In this document: in pieces, positions 42,665-50,845 of the stretch
Position numbering within the stretch: position 1 is the stretch's first letter
How the letters are laid out: every line of letters begins with the position of its first letter
Origin: SIG603 sp963621245
Lineage (GTDB): Bacteria > Bacillota > Clostridia > Oscillospirales > Acutalibacteraceae
Assembly: GCA_963621245.1 (NCBI GenBank)
Contig: CAVFCW010000002.1
Coordinates: forward strand, 124,001-188,000
Length of the DNA stretch: 64,000 nucleotides
Direction of reading: 5' to 3'
The notes under the pieces: generated by a model
Told to the model about the DNA's origin: nothing
The model's database searches: none
The model's input: only the letters and a program-made list of their open reading frames with translations
Program-made: the position numbers and the translations under genes

Positions 42665-44074
42665 ATGGGCGGTTTATTCGGAGTAGCAACCAAGGCTGAC
42701 TGCGCACTCGACTTGTTTTTCGGCATCGATTATCATTCACATCTCGGCACAAGAAGAGGCGGCATGGCGGTCTACAATGCAAGCAAGGGCTACAATCGTG
42801 TAATTCACAACATTTCAAACTCTCCGTTCAGAACAAAATTTGAGAACGATCTCGATCATCTTCACGGAGAATACGGAATCGGCTGTATCTCGGACAACGA
42901 TCCTCAGCCGCTTTTGATGAGATCTCACTTAGGAACTTACGCCATTGCGTGCGTGGGAAAAATCAACAATTCCGACAAGCTTGTCGAGGAATGCTTCAGC
43001 GACGGTCACATGCATTTCTTTGAGATGACAAGCGGCTCCATCAACTCCACCGAGCTTGTTGCGGCGCTTATCAACCAAAAGGAAAGTTTCACCGAGGGTC
43101 TCAAATATGTTCAGGCCGTAGTTGACGGCTCAATGAGCGTTTTGATTCTCACAAAGGACGGCATCATCGCTTCAAGAGATAAGCTTGGCAGAACACCGCT
43201 TATCATCGGTTCTAAAGAGGGCGCAAAGTGCATAAGCTTTGAGGATTTCGCTTACCACAACCTCGGCTACACCACCGAAAAGGAACTCGGCCCCGGAGAA
43301 ATAGTCAAATTCAACGAGGAAACAATAACCGTCCTCAAGGAAAAAGAAGAGAAAATGAAAATCTGCTCTTTCCTCTGGGTTTACTACGGTTATCCGTGCG
43401 CAAGCTACGAAGGTGTTAACGTTGAACAGATGAGATACGAGTGCGGAAAGCGTATGGCTAAGCGTGATAATGTTAACGCCGATATTTCCGCCGGTGTTCC
43501 CGATTCCGGCACGGCTCACGCAGTCGGTTACGCAAACGAGAGCGGAATTCCTTTCTCGAGACCGTTCATCAAGTACACACCAACTTGGCCGAGATCATTT
43601 ATGCCTCAGAATCAGTCTCAGCGTGAGTACATCGCAAAGATGAAACTCATTCCCGTAAAAGAGCTCATCAAGGATCAGAGCATGGTTATTATCGATGACT
43701 CCATCGTAAGAGGAACTCAGCTCAGAGACACAACAAACTACCTCTACGAAAACGGCGCAAAAGAGGTTCACATCAGACCCGCTTGCCCGCCCATCATGTT
43801 CGGCTGCAAATATCTTGATTTCTCAAGATCAACATCGGAATACGATCTCATCGCAAGAAGAGTTATCCGTGACCGCGAGGGCGACGATGTTTCCATGGAA
43901 GTTCTTCAGGATTACGCAAATCCCGACAGCCAAAACTACAAGGAAATGGTAGAAGAGATAAGAAAGAGACTAAACTTCACCACTCTCGCCTACAACCGAC
44001 TTGACGATCTTCTCGATTCCATCGGTATTGACAAGTGCAAGCTTTGCACATACTGCTGGGACGGCAAGGAATAA
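42665..44074 (+). CDS. PurF-like amidophosphoribosyltransferase without the glutaminase cysteine
   Basis: A 469-residue PurF homologue. Active PurF begins Met-Cys-Gly, the Cys being the glutaminase nucleophile; this one reads MGGLFGVATKAD with Gly in that place (codon GGC; TGC is one base away). The rest of the Ntn domain is present (GTRRGGMAVYN, HGEYGIGCISDN). The phosphoribosyltransferase domain keeps VIIDDSIVRGTQLRDT, the PRPP site, and the tail has CKLCTYCWDGKE, possibly a metal site. It may use ammonia or serve another role; I recall similar MGG-starting homologues in Clostridia. Start fixed by AGAAGGG. Confidence 0.88.
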   Translation: MGGLFGVATKADCALDLFFGIDYHSHLGTRRGGMAVYNASKGYNRVIHNISNSPFRTKFENDLDHLHGEYGIGCISDNDPQPLLMRSHLGTYAIACVGKINNSDKLVEECFSDGHMHFFEMTSGSINSTELVAALINQKESFTEGLKYVQAVVDGSMSVLILTKDGIIASRDKLGRTPLIIGSKEGAKCISFEDFAYHNLGYTTEKELGPGEIVKFNEETITVLKEKEEKMKICSFLWVYYGYPCASYEGVNVEQMRYECGKRMAKRDNVNADISAGVPDSGTAHAVGYANESGIPFSRPFIKYTPTWPRSFMPQNQSQREYIAKMKLIPVKELIKDQSMVIIDDSIVRGTQLRDTTNYLYENGAKEVHIRPACPPIMFGCKYLDFSRSTSEYDLIARRVIRDREGDDVSMEVLQDYANPDSQNYKEMVEEIRKRLNFTTLAYNRLDDLLDSIGIDKCKLCTYCWDGKE

Positions 44075-44090
44075 ATAAATCTGAATGTTA

Positions 44091-44123
44091 TTAAATCCCG
44101 CTTCGTAAGAGGCGGGATTTTTT
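44091..44123 (+). terminator. Terminator of the PurF-like gene
   Basis: AATCCCGC (44094-44101) pairs with GCGGGATT (44112-44119), followed by TTTTT. Confidence 0.9.
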
Positions 44124-44126
44124 GAG

Positions 44127-44172
44127 CAAAAAAACAGCAGCCGCTTTCCCACCTGGAAAAACGGTTGCTGTT
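44127..44172 (-). terminator. Terminator of the GPH symporter operon
   Basis: AACAGCAGCCG (44133-44143) and CGGTTGCTGTT (44162-44172) form a stem with one mismatch; leftward it is followed by TTTTTTTGC. Confidence 0.8.
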
Positions 44173-44193
44173 TTCTGTAAAACGAAAGAAGTA

Positions 44194-45582
44194 TTACTTA
44201 GAAGACTCCTCGTTTGCTTTTTTTGCGTTACGCTCGGCAAGTCTCTTTCTAACGCCATCCATGTGTCCCGGCTTATCCAAATCGTAGATTAAAAGCGGAA
44301 CAATACCGATAAAGAACACAATTCCGGGAAGAAGGTTTGCGGCAACGTTGATGCCTGTCTGAATGTGAGGAGTCATTTCAACTCCGCCGGCATAGCCGAA
44401 TGCACCCATAATAACAAGGAACAGTGAGTTTGCGATAGCTGTTGCAATCTTTGTTGCTGTGCCCTGGAGAGAGAATGCCATACCGTCGTTGCGAACGCCG
44501 TACTTATCATCGAAGTCATCGATAGCGTCAACCATCATGCAAGAGCCGCAAGGACCTGCGACATAGCCCAAACCGTAAATAATCAATACAACAAAATCAA
44601 ATACGATATTCTCGTAAGGACCTACGAACAATACTATCAAAGAAACGCCCTGAATAATCATAGACAAAATAGCTGTCTTTCTGTTGCCTATCTTCTCAAT
44701 GATCTTGGGAGTAATCGGCATGATAACTGTACCGACTATCATCTGCATCATCATGAAAATTGTGATGAATGTGAAGTTCTGTACGCAATACATGTAGAAG
44801 TAAACCGCAACGGAAATACGTCCGAGCATACCGAACATATTGAAGAATGAATAGAGCATGGTGCAAAGAAGATTCTTATTCTTAAAAATCATCTTCAAGC
44901 CGTCTGAAATCTTACCCTGATCCTCTTTCTTAACGGTTATGTTCTCCTTGGACATAATTGCAACTGCCCAGAACATTGGGAGAGCCATAAATGCAAAGAG
45001 AATTGCGGTTTTGTTGTAACCGGCAGCCTGGTCGCCTTTACCGAACCAAACAACAAGCTTGAGAACAAAGAGGTTGAGAAGAATCTGTCCGATTGTCATA
45101 CCCATCATCTGAGCAGCGTTCAATCTGTTGATCTCCTTGGGATCACGCGTCATAACAATAGGAAGTGCAAGATACGGAACATTTGTCATCGTGTATGCCA
45201 TACCCAAACCAATGTATGTGATATAAGCATAAACGAGTTTTCCCGTGTCGCTGAATCCGGGTACCGTAAATGTAAGAATGGTAAATACAACAAGGAATAT
45301 TGCGCCGACAAAAATGTAAGGTCTGAAACGTCCCCACTTTGTGTGAGTACGCTCCATGAGCGTTCCCATCATAGGATCGTTAATTCCGTCCCATACCTTT
45401 GCGATTAACATCAAGAGTGCAACCGCACCTGTTCCGAGACCGAAAACATCGGTATAGAAAAGGGAAAGATAAGTGCTTACCATCGTCCATGAAAGCTGGG
45501 ATGCAAAGTTACCAAGCCCGTACACGAAATAGTTTTTCGCCGTGAGGGGCTTTGTTCCGTATTCGTTTATTTTTTCACTCAT
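44194..45582 (-). CDS. GPH-family (MelB-type) sugar:cation symporter
   Basis: A 462-residue, twelve-helix transporter of the glycoside-pentoside-hexuronide family. AKVWDGINDPMMGTLMERTH with the cation-site Asp residues, TKWGRFRPYIFVGAI and MTNVPYLALP are the family blocks. It imports glycosides or uronides with Na+ or H+. It follows the flavoprotein gene by 52 bp. Given the nearby C-deglycosylation genes, a plant glycoside is a plausible cargo, but this is inferred from position. Confidence 0.92.
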   Translation of the reverse strand: MSEKINEYGTKPLTAKNYFVYGLGNFASQLSWTMVSTYLSLFYTDVFGLGTGAVALLMLIAKVWDGINDPMMGTLMERTHTKWGRFRPYIFVGAIFLVVFTILTFTVPGFSDTGKLVYAYITYIGLGMAYTMTNVPYLALPIVMTRDPKEINRLNAAQMMGMTIGQILLNLFVLKLVVWFGKGDQAAGYNKTAILFAFMALPMFWAVAIMSKENITVKKEDQGKISDGLKMIFKNKNLLCTMLYSFFNMFGMLGRISVAVYFYMYCVQNFTFITIFMMMQMIVGTVIMPITPKIIEKIGNRKTAILSMIIQGVSLIVLFVGPYENIVFDFVVLIIYGLGYVAGPCGSCMMVDAIDDFDDKYGVRNDGMAFSLQGTATKIATAIANSLFLVIMGAFGYAGGVEMTPHIQTGINVAANLLPGIVFFIGIVPLLIYDLDKPGHMDGVRKRLAERNAKKANEESSK

Positions 45583-45634
45583 TTTAAATTCCTATCCTCT
45601 GTCACTTCTTGTGACAACACCTTATTTTTAACTG

Positions 45635-46606
45635 TTACATCGATTTGATTACTTCATCGAAGTTCTTGTATTTCTCCATCATCTTGGGAAGCGTGTCCTT
45701 ATTTGCAACAAGCTTAGGCACGCAAACCTTGATCATGTTCTGGATTTCGTTGTAGTGCTCATAAATACCTATTGGGGTATTTCTCGCTCTGTTCTTCTCC
45801 TCCTCGGAGAATTCAACCTTGACCTTATCACCGTCAACGGAGAGTGTTCCCCAAATGCCGCAAATCGGGCACTCGACGTGTGTTGTTCCGTTCATGCTCA
45901 GAAGCGGATTGTGGCAAACGGGGCAAACTCCCTCTTCGCCTACCCATGTGTCAACCTCGTCATACGGCTTACCGAGAGACTCGGCAACAGCTTTTCCGAG
46001 ATCTGAGCATTTCTGCATAAGCTCCTTGTCAAAAAGCGGATGACCTGTTCTTCCCTGATCGTAAGCGTCAACGTGACCCACACACTTCATGCAGAAAGAG
46101 AATGTGAAAAGGTCGAGCATCGGCAGTCCGAGAGAAACCCAGTTGTGAGTTTGTGCTCCGCCTACCGAAATATAACCGACATATCTGTCCTTGAAATACC
46201 TCGGATCGAGAAGCTCGTCCTCCGATTTGCCCTCAGCGATACGCTTTTTGTTTTCCTCGAGGAGAGCGGCTCTGTCGTGAGACGGGCCGAAACGGTCGAC
46301 GAAATTCTTGAACTGTCCGACAATACCTACGGCATAGACGGGAGCACCGATGATAATTCCGTCAGCGTCAAGGCATGCCTCTTCAAGAATATGATAATCA
46401 TCCTTGAGACAGCAGTGAATTTCTGTCGCGCCCTTGTCACGGGTTCTGCTGCAGTAGTCACAAGCACGGCAATGGCCTATGTTCATGGCAACCGTGTTGA
46501 TAAACTGAACATCAGCGCCAGCAGCCTTTGCGGCAAACAGTGCTTCCTTAACCATGACGTCGCTTCTCTGGTTCTTTCTTCCGAAAGAGATACCTAAAAT
46601 CTTCAT
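45635..46606 (-). CDS. NADPH-dependent FMN reductase/iron-sulfur flavoprotein with rubredoxin-like zinc site
   Basis: A 323-residue flavodoxin-fold protein. GISFGRKNQRSDVMV is the FMN phosphate loop, CRACDYCSRTRDKG carries cysteines for a cluster (as in Isf-type flavoproteins), and GAPVYAVGIVGQFKNFVDRF is the flavin-binding strand-loop. The C-terminal third has CPVCHNPL and CPICGIWG, a rubredoxin-like metal ribbon. Start at 46606 because GGAGG lies just before it. In the operon with a GPH symporter; such proteins reduce quinones or aromatic and phenolic compounds. Substrate not known. Confidence 0.85.
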   Translation of the reverse strand: MKILGISFGRKNQRSDVMVKEALFAAKAAGADVQFINTVAMNIGHCRACDYCSRTRDKGATEIHCCLKDDYHILEEACLDADGIIIGAPVYAVGIVGQFKNFVDRFGPSHDRAALLEENKKRIAEGKSEDELLDPRYFKDRYVGYISVGGAQTHNWVSLGLPMLDLFTFSFCMKCVGHVDAYDQGRTGHPLFDKELMQKCSDLGKAVAESLGKPYDEVDTWVGEEGVCPVCHNPLLSMNGTTHVECPICGIWGTLSVDGDKVKVEFSEEEKNRARNTPIGIYEHYNEIQNMIKVCVPKLVANKDTLPKMMEKYKNFDEVIKSM

Positions 46607-47006
46607 GTTTTCCTCCATATAATTTATGAGCCGAAGTAAGCTCAATTTTGCGTGAAAATCCTAAAAATCGGTCTAAAAAAGTAACGTCGGTAGCGGTTTT
46701 GTTTGCAACCGACGATCTTTTTCACCTTAATTTTCATCCATCTTTAAACCTCCACACACTTTGTTAAAAAATTACTATACTCGTATTATACATTGCATTT
46801 TCTCTTTAATCTTTCCGCTTAAAAGCTACATTTTTAGGATTTTTGCCCTCATTTTTCGTGCTTGAAAACAGCAGGGCAAAAATCATCAGATTGTTTTTGT
46901 CCTCTTGTTTTTTTGCCTGTTTTATGAGCTTTTTTCGGCTTATTTTCCCGATTTTTCTTTTGAAAACACAAAAATCCCCCGCTTTTGCGAGGGATAAACC
47001 TGTGTG
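46607..47006. promoter_or_regulatory. Control region of the flavoprotein/GPH operon
   Basis: 400 bp with no gene. Contents: a hairpin 46684-46713; a leftward TATAAT at 46790-46785 with no good -35, as expected for an activator-dependent promoter; a perfect 12 bp inverted repeat GATTTTTGCCCT (46838-46849) / AGGGCAAAAATC (46873-46884) upstream of it; and a terminator at 46970-46995 of the AraC-type gene. The GGGCAAAAA motif recurs before two other operons. Confidence 0.6.
46970..46995 (-). terminator. Terminator of the AraC-GH39 gene
   Basis: Leftward stem ATCCCTCGC/GCGGGGGAT with an AAAA loop, followed by TTTTTGTG, eleven bases after the gene. Confidence 0.85.
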
Positions 47007-49403
47007 TTATGAATCGTATCGGTAGCGGATGTCAATAAGTCTAATTTCCTGCATTTCAAGGTTATTCTCAAGATGTATTTCTCCGTCAGTCACCTCAAGC
47101 TTCATGATCTCGATAGTCGGATTAGCCCTGTAGGTCAAATACTGCACCTCGTCACGCATAAGACTTTTCGAGTAGTCGAGATTTTTCCATATATCCTGAA
47201 CACTTCCGTTCTTTCTGTTGAGATAATATATTTTTACAAGGTACTTTCCGTTTTTCACATTTTTGATTGTGAAGTTTAATTTTATCGGATCGACATCCTC
47301 AAAATACTGATCGATGTCCTCAAGCTCTATCTCGTCCTCATCGGTATAAACATACCTTGAGGAAAGGGTTTTGTAGTTGTGACAGGCTATGACATAGTGG
47401 CCATGTCCGTTTGCCGTTACGATAGAGTTTTCGTTTTTCTCAAGCACATTTTTCTTAAGCTTATCTATAAAGAAGAAAGCATAGAACGACGGCTTGCCTA
47501 TGCCCTCACGGGAAACAAGACCCGAATCTCCGTTAAGCACGGTATCGGTATCATAGTAATCGGAATAAGTATCGAGTGCATGCCAATAAGCCATGAAATC
47601 CACTTTACCGTTCATATCAATACAGTTTTTTAAGATATACGCACCCTGTTCGCAGCTGTCGTTGAGGACGTTTCTGTTGGAAATCGTGAAATTCCACTCG
47701 TCAATATGAATTTCGTCTACTTCAAGACCGCTTCCTTTTATAATGGACTTCATAATCTCGATTTGATTCGTCATATATTCGGAATCGATTGATTTTCTTC
47801 CGTAGCGGTTGCCTTCCTCTATGAACGCAACGTACTGGTACGAGCAGAACGAGAGAAAATCGGGGTGAATCTCTCTCTGTTTCCAAATCGAGAATACATC
47901 TTTGCAGACTGAATTTTCATAGCCGAGTATGAACCCTGCTCCGCCGACGCGAATATTTTCGGAGTATTTTTTCAATTGCCTGTAAAGCACGTCGAATCTC
48001 TTGTAATACTCTCCGTTCGGATTTGAGATATTAAGCGAAGGATTGTTCCAGTATTCAAAATACCAGCTCTCAACCTCCTCAACGCCGTAACGGTTTATAA
48101 GATGAGCACACATCTTTCCGACAACATCTGAAAAACCTTCAAAATCGATGTCATTATCTTCCATATCGTCAACGCTCACAGCCCTCTCGGGTGTGTAAGA
48201 AACTAAGCTCGGCTTGTTTCCGATTTCGAGATAAGGTTTCATATTGTTCTCAAGCAGAAAATCAAACGCCTGATCCAGTCCTCTGAAGTTATACCCTTTG
48301 TCGTCACCGAAACAGTATTCCTTGGAAAGTATGTTCCACACTCTCACGTACTTGTTTTCCATGCGCTCGTGAATTTTCTTAACCTGAGTCTGAGCCTCGT
48401 AGTGCAAAAGCTGATACACGTCTCCGATATTTATCGCCTTGCAGTACTCCGTAAATTTCTCTTTCACGGTGTTTGCATCGGCTTCAATCGTTACTTCCTT
48501 GTTTGACTGCGGATTATCCTTTTGCTCGCGGAATTTTAAATACTCCAAAACCTTTAACTCTTCTTCTTTTGACAAAACGGTATCGCCGCCGTTCAGACTT
48601 TCGTTTTTTTTAAGAGAGGAGCGGTATTCGCTGGGCGACTGATGAAAAACGTCTCGAAACGACTTTGTAAACGCCGCCGAAGTCGGATATCCGTTATCGT
48701 AAGCAATGCGGGTGAGTGTTTTTTCGGAGTACATCAACTCGTCCACGGCATGAAAGAGCCTGATATTATTGAGATATTCGACAAACGTCATGCCGAGGTG
48801 CTTTTTTATGTATCGGGACAAATAAGTGTTTGAGAGATAGAGCTTTTCCGCAAGGTCGTTTAAACTCACCTGACTCTGATAGTTCGACTGAATATAATTT
48901 TGTATCTCCTGAAGTCTTATTCTGTCCTGAGAATTTTCCGAATTCAGTCTAACATCATCCGTTTTAACCATAAAATTACTGGTTAAAACATAAACCGCCT
49001 CGAAATAAAGCGAATTTAAATAAAGTGCACTCTTATCTTCTTTTTCAAAATATCTCGTAAGAATACGGTCAAGCAGTTTTCTTAATTGTGCATATGCGTT
49101 ATTCTTGTCGGCTGTCGTGTTGCACCAGAAAAAAAGTTGCATCGAGCCCATATATTCCGTCAAAAGATGATAATCAATTTCAAACCTTGCGCCAAGCACA
49201 TCTTGACTTCCCGTTACCGTATGAGATTTATTTGCGTTGACCAAAACTATATCGCCGCTTCCCAAATGGTAAGTTTTGTCATCTATCTTCACGTCCATGT
49301 TCCCCTGAAGTATATAAAACAGTTCGGGGTTGAGGTGGTAATGAGTCGACGACTCCGCAAGCGTTATGAAATTAAAATGCATTAAGCTTCTTATTGTTTC
49401 CAT
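47007..49403 (-). CDS. AraC-family regulator fused to a GH39-like domain
   Basis: A 798-residue protein in three parts: an N-terminal cupin (about 10-95; HYHLNPELFYILQGNMDVKI), an AraC double HTH (about 190-285; VSLNDLAEKLYLSNTYLSRYIKK, IAYDNGYPTSAAFTKSFRDVF), and a C-terminal GH39 xylosidase-like TIM barrel plus beta domain (from about 330; EEVESWYFEYWNNPSLN with a WxxEYWNNP acid-base-like motif, and VDEIHIDEWNF with a candidate nucleophile Glu). The barrel may sense or cleave a glycoside inducer. Start at 49403 has GGAAGGTG. It lies between two operons carrying a shared motif, so it may control them. Confidence 0.9.
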   Translation of the reverse strand: METIRSLMHFNFITLAESSTHYHLNPELFYILQGNMDVKIDDKTYHLGSGDIVLVNANKSHTVTGSQDVLGARFEIDYHLLTEYMGSMQLFFWCNTTADKNNAYAQLRKLLDRILTRYFEKEDKSALYLNSLYFEAVYVLTSNFMVKTDDVRLNSENSQDRIRLQEIQNYIQSNYQSQVSLNDLAEKLYLSNTYLSRYIKKHLGMTFVEYLNNIRLFHAVDELMYSEKTLTRIAYDNGYPTSAAFTKSFRDVFHQSPSEYRSSLKKNESLNGGDTVLSKEEELKVLEYLKFREQKDNPQSNKEVTIEADANTVKEKFTEYCKAINIGDVYQLLHYEAQTQVKKIHERMENKYVRVWNILSKEYCFGDDKGYNFRGLDQAFDFLLENNMKPYLEIGNKPSLVSYTPERAVSVDDMEDNDIDFEGFSDVVGKMCAHLINRYGVEEVESWYFEYWNNPSLNISNPNGEYYKRFDVLYRQLKKYSENIRVGGAGFILGYENSVCKDVFSIWKQREIHPDFLSFCSYQYVAFIEEGNRYGRKSIDSEYMTNQIEIMKSIIKGSGLEVDEIHIDEWNFTISNRNVLNDSCEQGAYILKNCIDMNGKVDFMAYWHALDTYSDYYDTDTVLNGDSGLVSREGIGKPSFYAFFFIDKLKKNVLEKNENSIVTANGHGHYVIACHNYKTLSSRYVYTDEDEIELEDIDQYFEDVDPIKLNFTIKNVKNGKYLVKIYYLNRKNGSVQDIWKNLDYSKSLMRDEVQYLTYRANPTIEIMKLEVTDGEIHLENNLEMQEIRLIDIRYRYDS

Positions 49404-49566
49404 TCCCACACCTTCCATACATCACGTTCAATTTTATTACATACACACAAAAGCATATATATTAGATTGAAGTTTATGTGACTATTGTATCATATTGTGT
49501 TGAAAAAATCAGTAATTATATTTTGAAATTTGCAAACTCTTTTATCATTTAAAACGCAAAAGAAAA

Positions 49567-49601
49567 AGAACAGATACCTTTCGGCACCTGTTCTCCTTCA
49601 A
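49567..49601 (-). terminator. Terminator of the 49.7-56 kb operon
   Basis: AGAACAG (49567-49573) pairs with CTGTTCT (49588-49594) with inner CC/GG pairs; leftward it is followed by TTTTTCTTTT. Confidence 0.85.
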
Positions 49602-49650
49602 TTGAGTTAAATATAAAGTTAAATATAGAAGATGTGGCTTGTTATCTTTG

Positions 49651-50844
49651 TTATCTTTTCTTGAACTTACCGACCTTGGTAAGTCTGTTCGGAAGCTTTG
49701 GCGGCTTGCCTGTCGTGCGGACGATTGCATCCTCGTCACAAACCTCCATACACTTACCGCACTTTGTGCAGTCGAAATCATCAATCATATGAATGTACTT
49801 TGCTTTTCCCTCGATGCAGTCCTTGGGGCAAACGTCAACGCACTCTCCGCAACCCGTGCAAAGAGTCGGATCGATATAAATCAATACAAATGAGGAGCAT
49901 GCGCCTGCGGGGCAATTTTTCTTTTTTATGTGCTCGTCATATTCCTTTGAGAAAAGTTGCGTTGCACTCAAAGCGGCTTTTGCTGAATTCTCTCCCATCG
50001 AGCAAGGCGTCGAGAAACACATCGCTTCGCCTATTTCTTTTGTGAGAGCCATAAACTCCGCTTTGCCTCTGCCCTCGGTGATTTCCTTTTGCATATGTTC
50101 AAGCTGGATAAGTCCCTCACGGCAGAAAACGCATTTTCCGCAACTTGTTTTTCTCGAAGCCAAAAGATTGTTTCGGCAATCCTGAACAATGCAGTCCTTA
50201 CTTGTAAGCACTTTGAGAACACCGTTTGTAATCGATTTAACGCTCATTTCGGCGTCTTCCGGCGAGTGATATTCATAGCCGAAATAGAGAGCTTTTACAT
50301 CGTCTGTATCAATTAAATCGGAGATTTTCGCATCGGCAGAAACTTTCTTTAACTTCTCGCCATTTACGGATACATAAACTCCGTTTTCATAACAATCGTC
50401 AAACAAATCGGCAAGATTTTTAGCTGTGACTATGTGAATGAGTGCACTTCCCTTTGAAGCACGCACATTTACGATTCCGCTCACAAGCGTTACGCCGTAT
50501 TTCTCGGCTGTCTCCTTGAGGCTCTCAAAAAGCTCCGTTTCGTCCTCCGGAATATACAACGATTTTTTGTCGCTTTCAAGTGCGTATGCGGCTATGGAAA
50601 TTCCTTCCATTACCTTTTTGGGGTCTTCCCTTAATATCTCGAGCAATGCGTGGTCGGTGTCGACATTATTAAGAGCCACGGCTACGCCGAGTTCTTTTTG
50701 CTCCTCCAGACTTTCTTCCTTTGCGCCTTCAAGGCGGTCAAAAAGCGGCTGTGAAAACAATCCGTATTCGCAAATTCCCGATTCACGGATTTTATTAAGT
50801 ACATCACTGCTGCTCATAGCTTTTGCGTTTTCAAATGCACTCAT
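49651..50844 (-). CDS. NuoF-like subunit reduced at the FMN site, with two [4Fe-4S] clusters
   Basis: A 397-residue protein. Residues about 80-250 align with the 51-kDa NADH dehydrogenase (NuoF) core after the nucleotide loop (DPKKVMEGISIAAYALESDK, then the SLBB part); SCGKCVFCREGL near 250 is the N3 cluster motif. The glycine-rich FMN/NADH loop of NuoF (GRGGAGFPTG) is absent, so it may not bind FMN. The tail is a bacterial ferredoxin with two CxxCxxCxxxCP groups. Start at 50844, one base after the previous stop, with AAGGAGG. Likely an electron carrier between its operon partners. Confidence 0.85.
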   Translation of the reverse strand: MSAFENAKAMSSSDVLNKIRESGICEYGLFSQPLFDRLEGAKEESLEEQKELGVAVALNNVDTDHALLEILREDPKKVMEGISIAAYALESDKKSLYIPEDETELFESLKETAEKYGVTLVSGIVNVRASKGSALIHIVTAKNLADLFDDCYENGVYVSVNGEKLKKVSADAKISDLIDTDDVKALYFGYEYHSPEDAEMSVKSITNGVLKVLTSKDCIVQDCRNNLLASRKTSCGKCVFCREGLIQLEHMQKEITEGRGKAEFMALTKEIGEAMCFSTPCSMGENSAKAALSATQLFSKEYDEHIKKKNCPAGACSSFVLIYIDPTLCTGCGECVDVCPKDCIEGKAKYIHMIDDFDCTKCGKCMEVCDEDAIVRTTGKPPKLPNRLTKVGKFKKR

Positions 50845-50845
50845 A

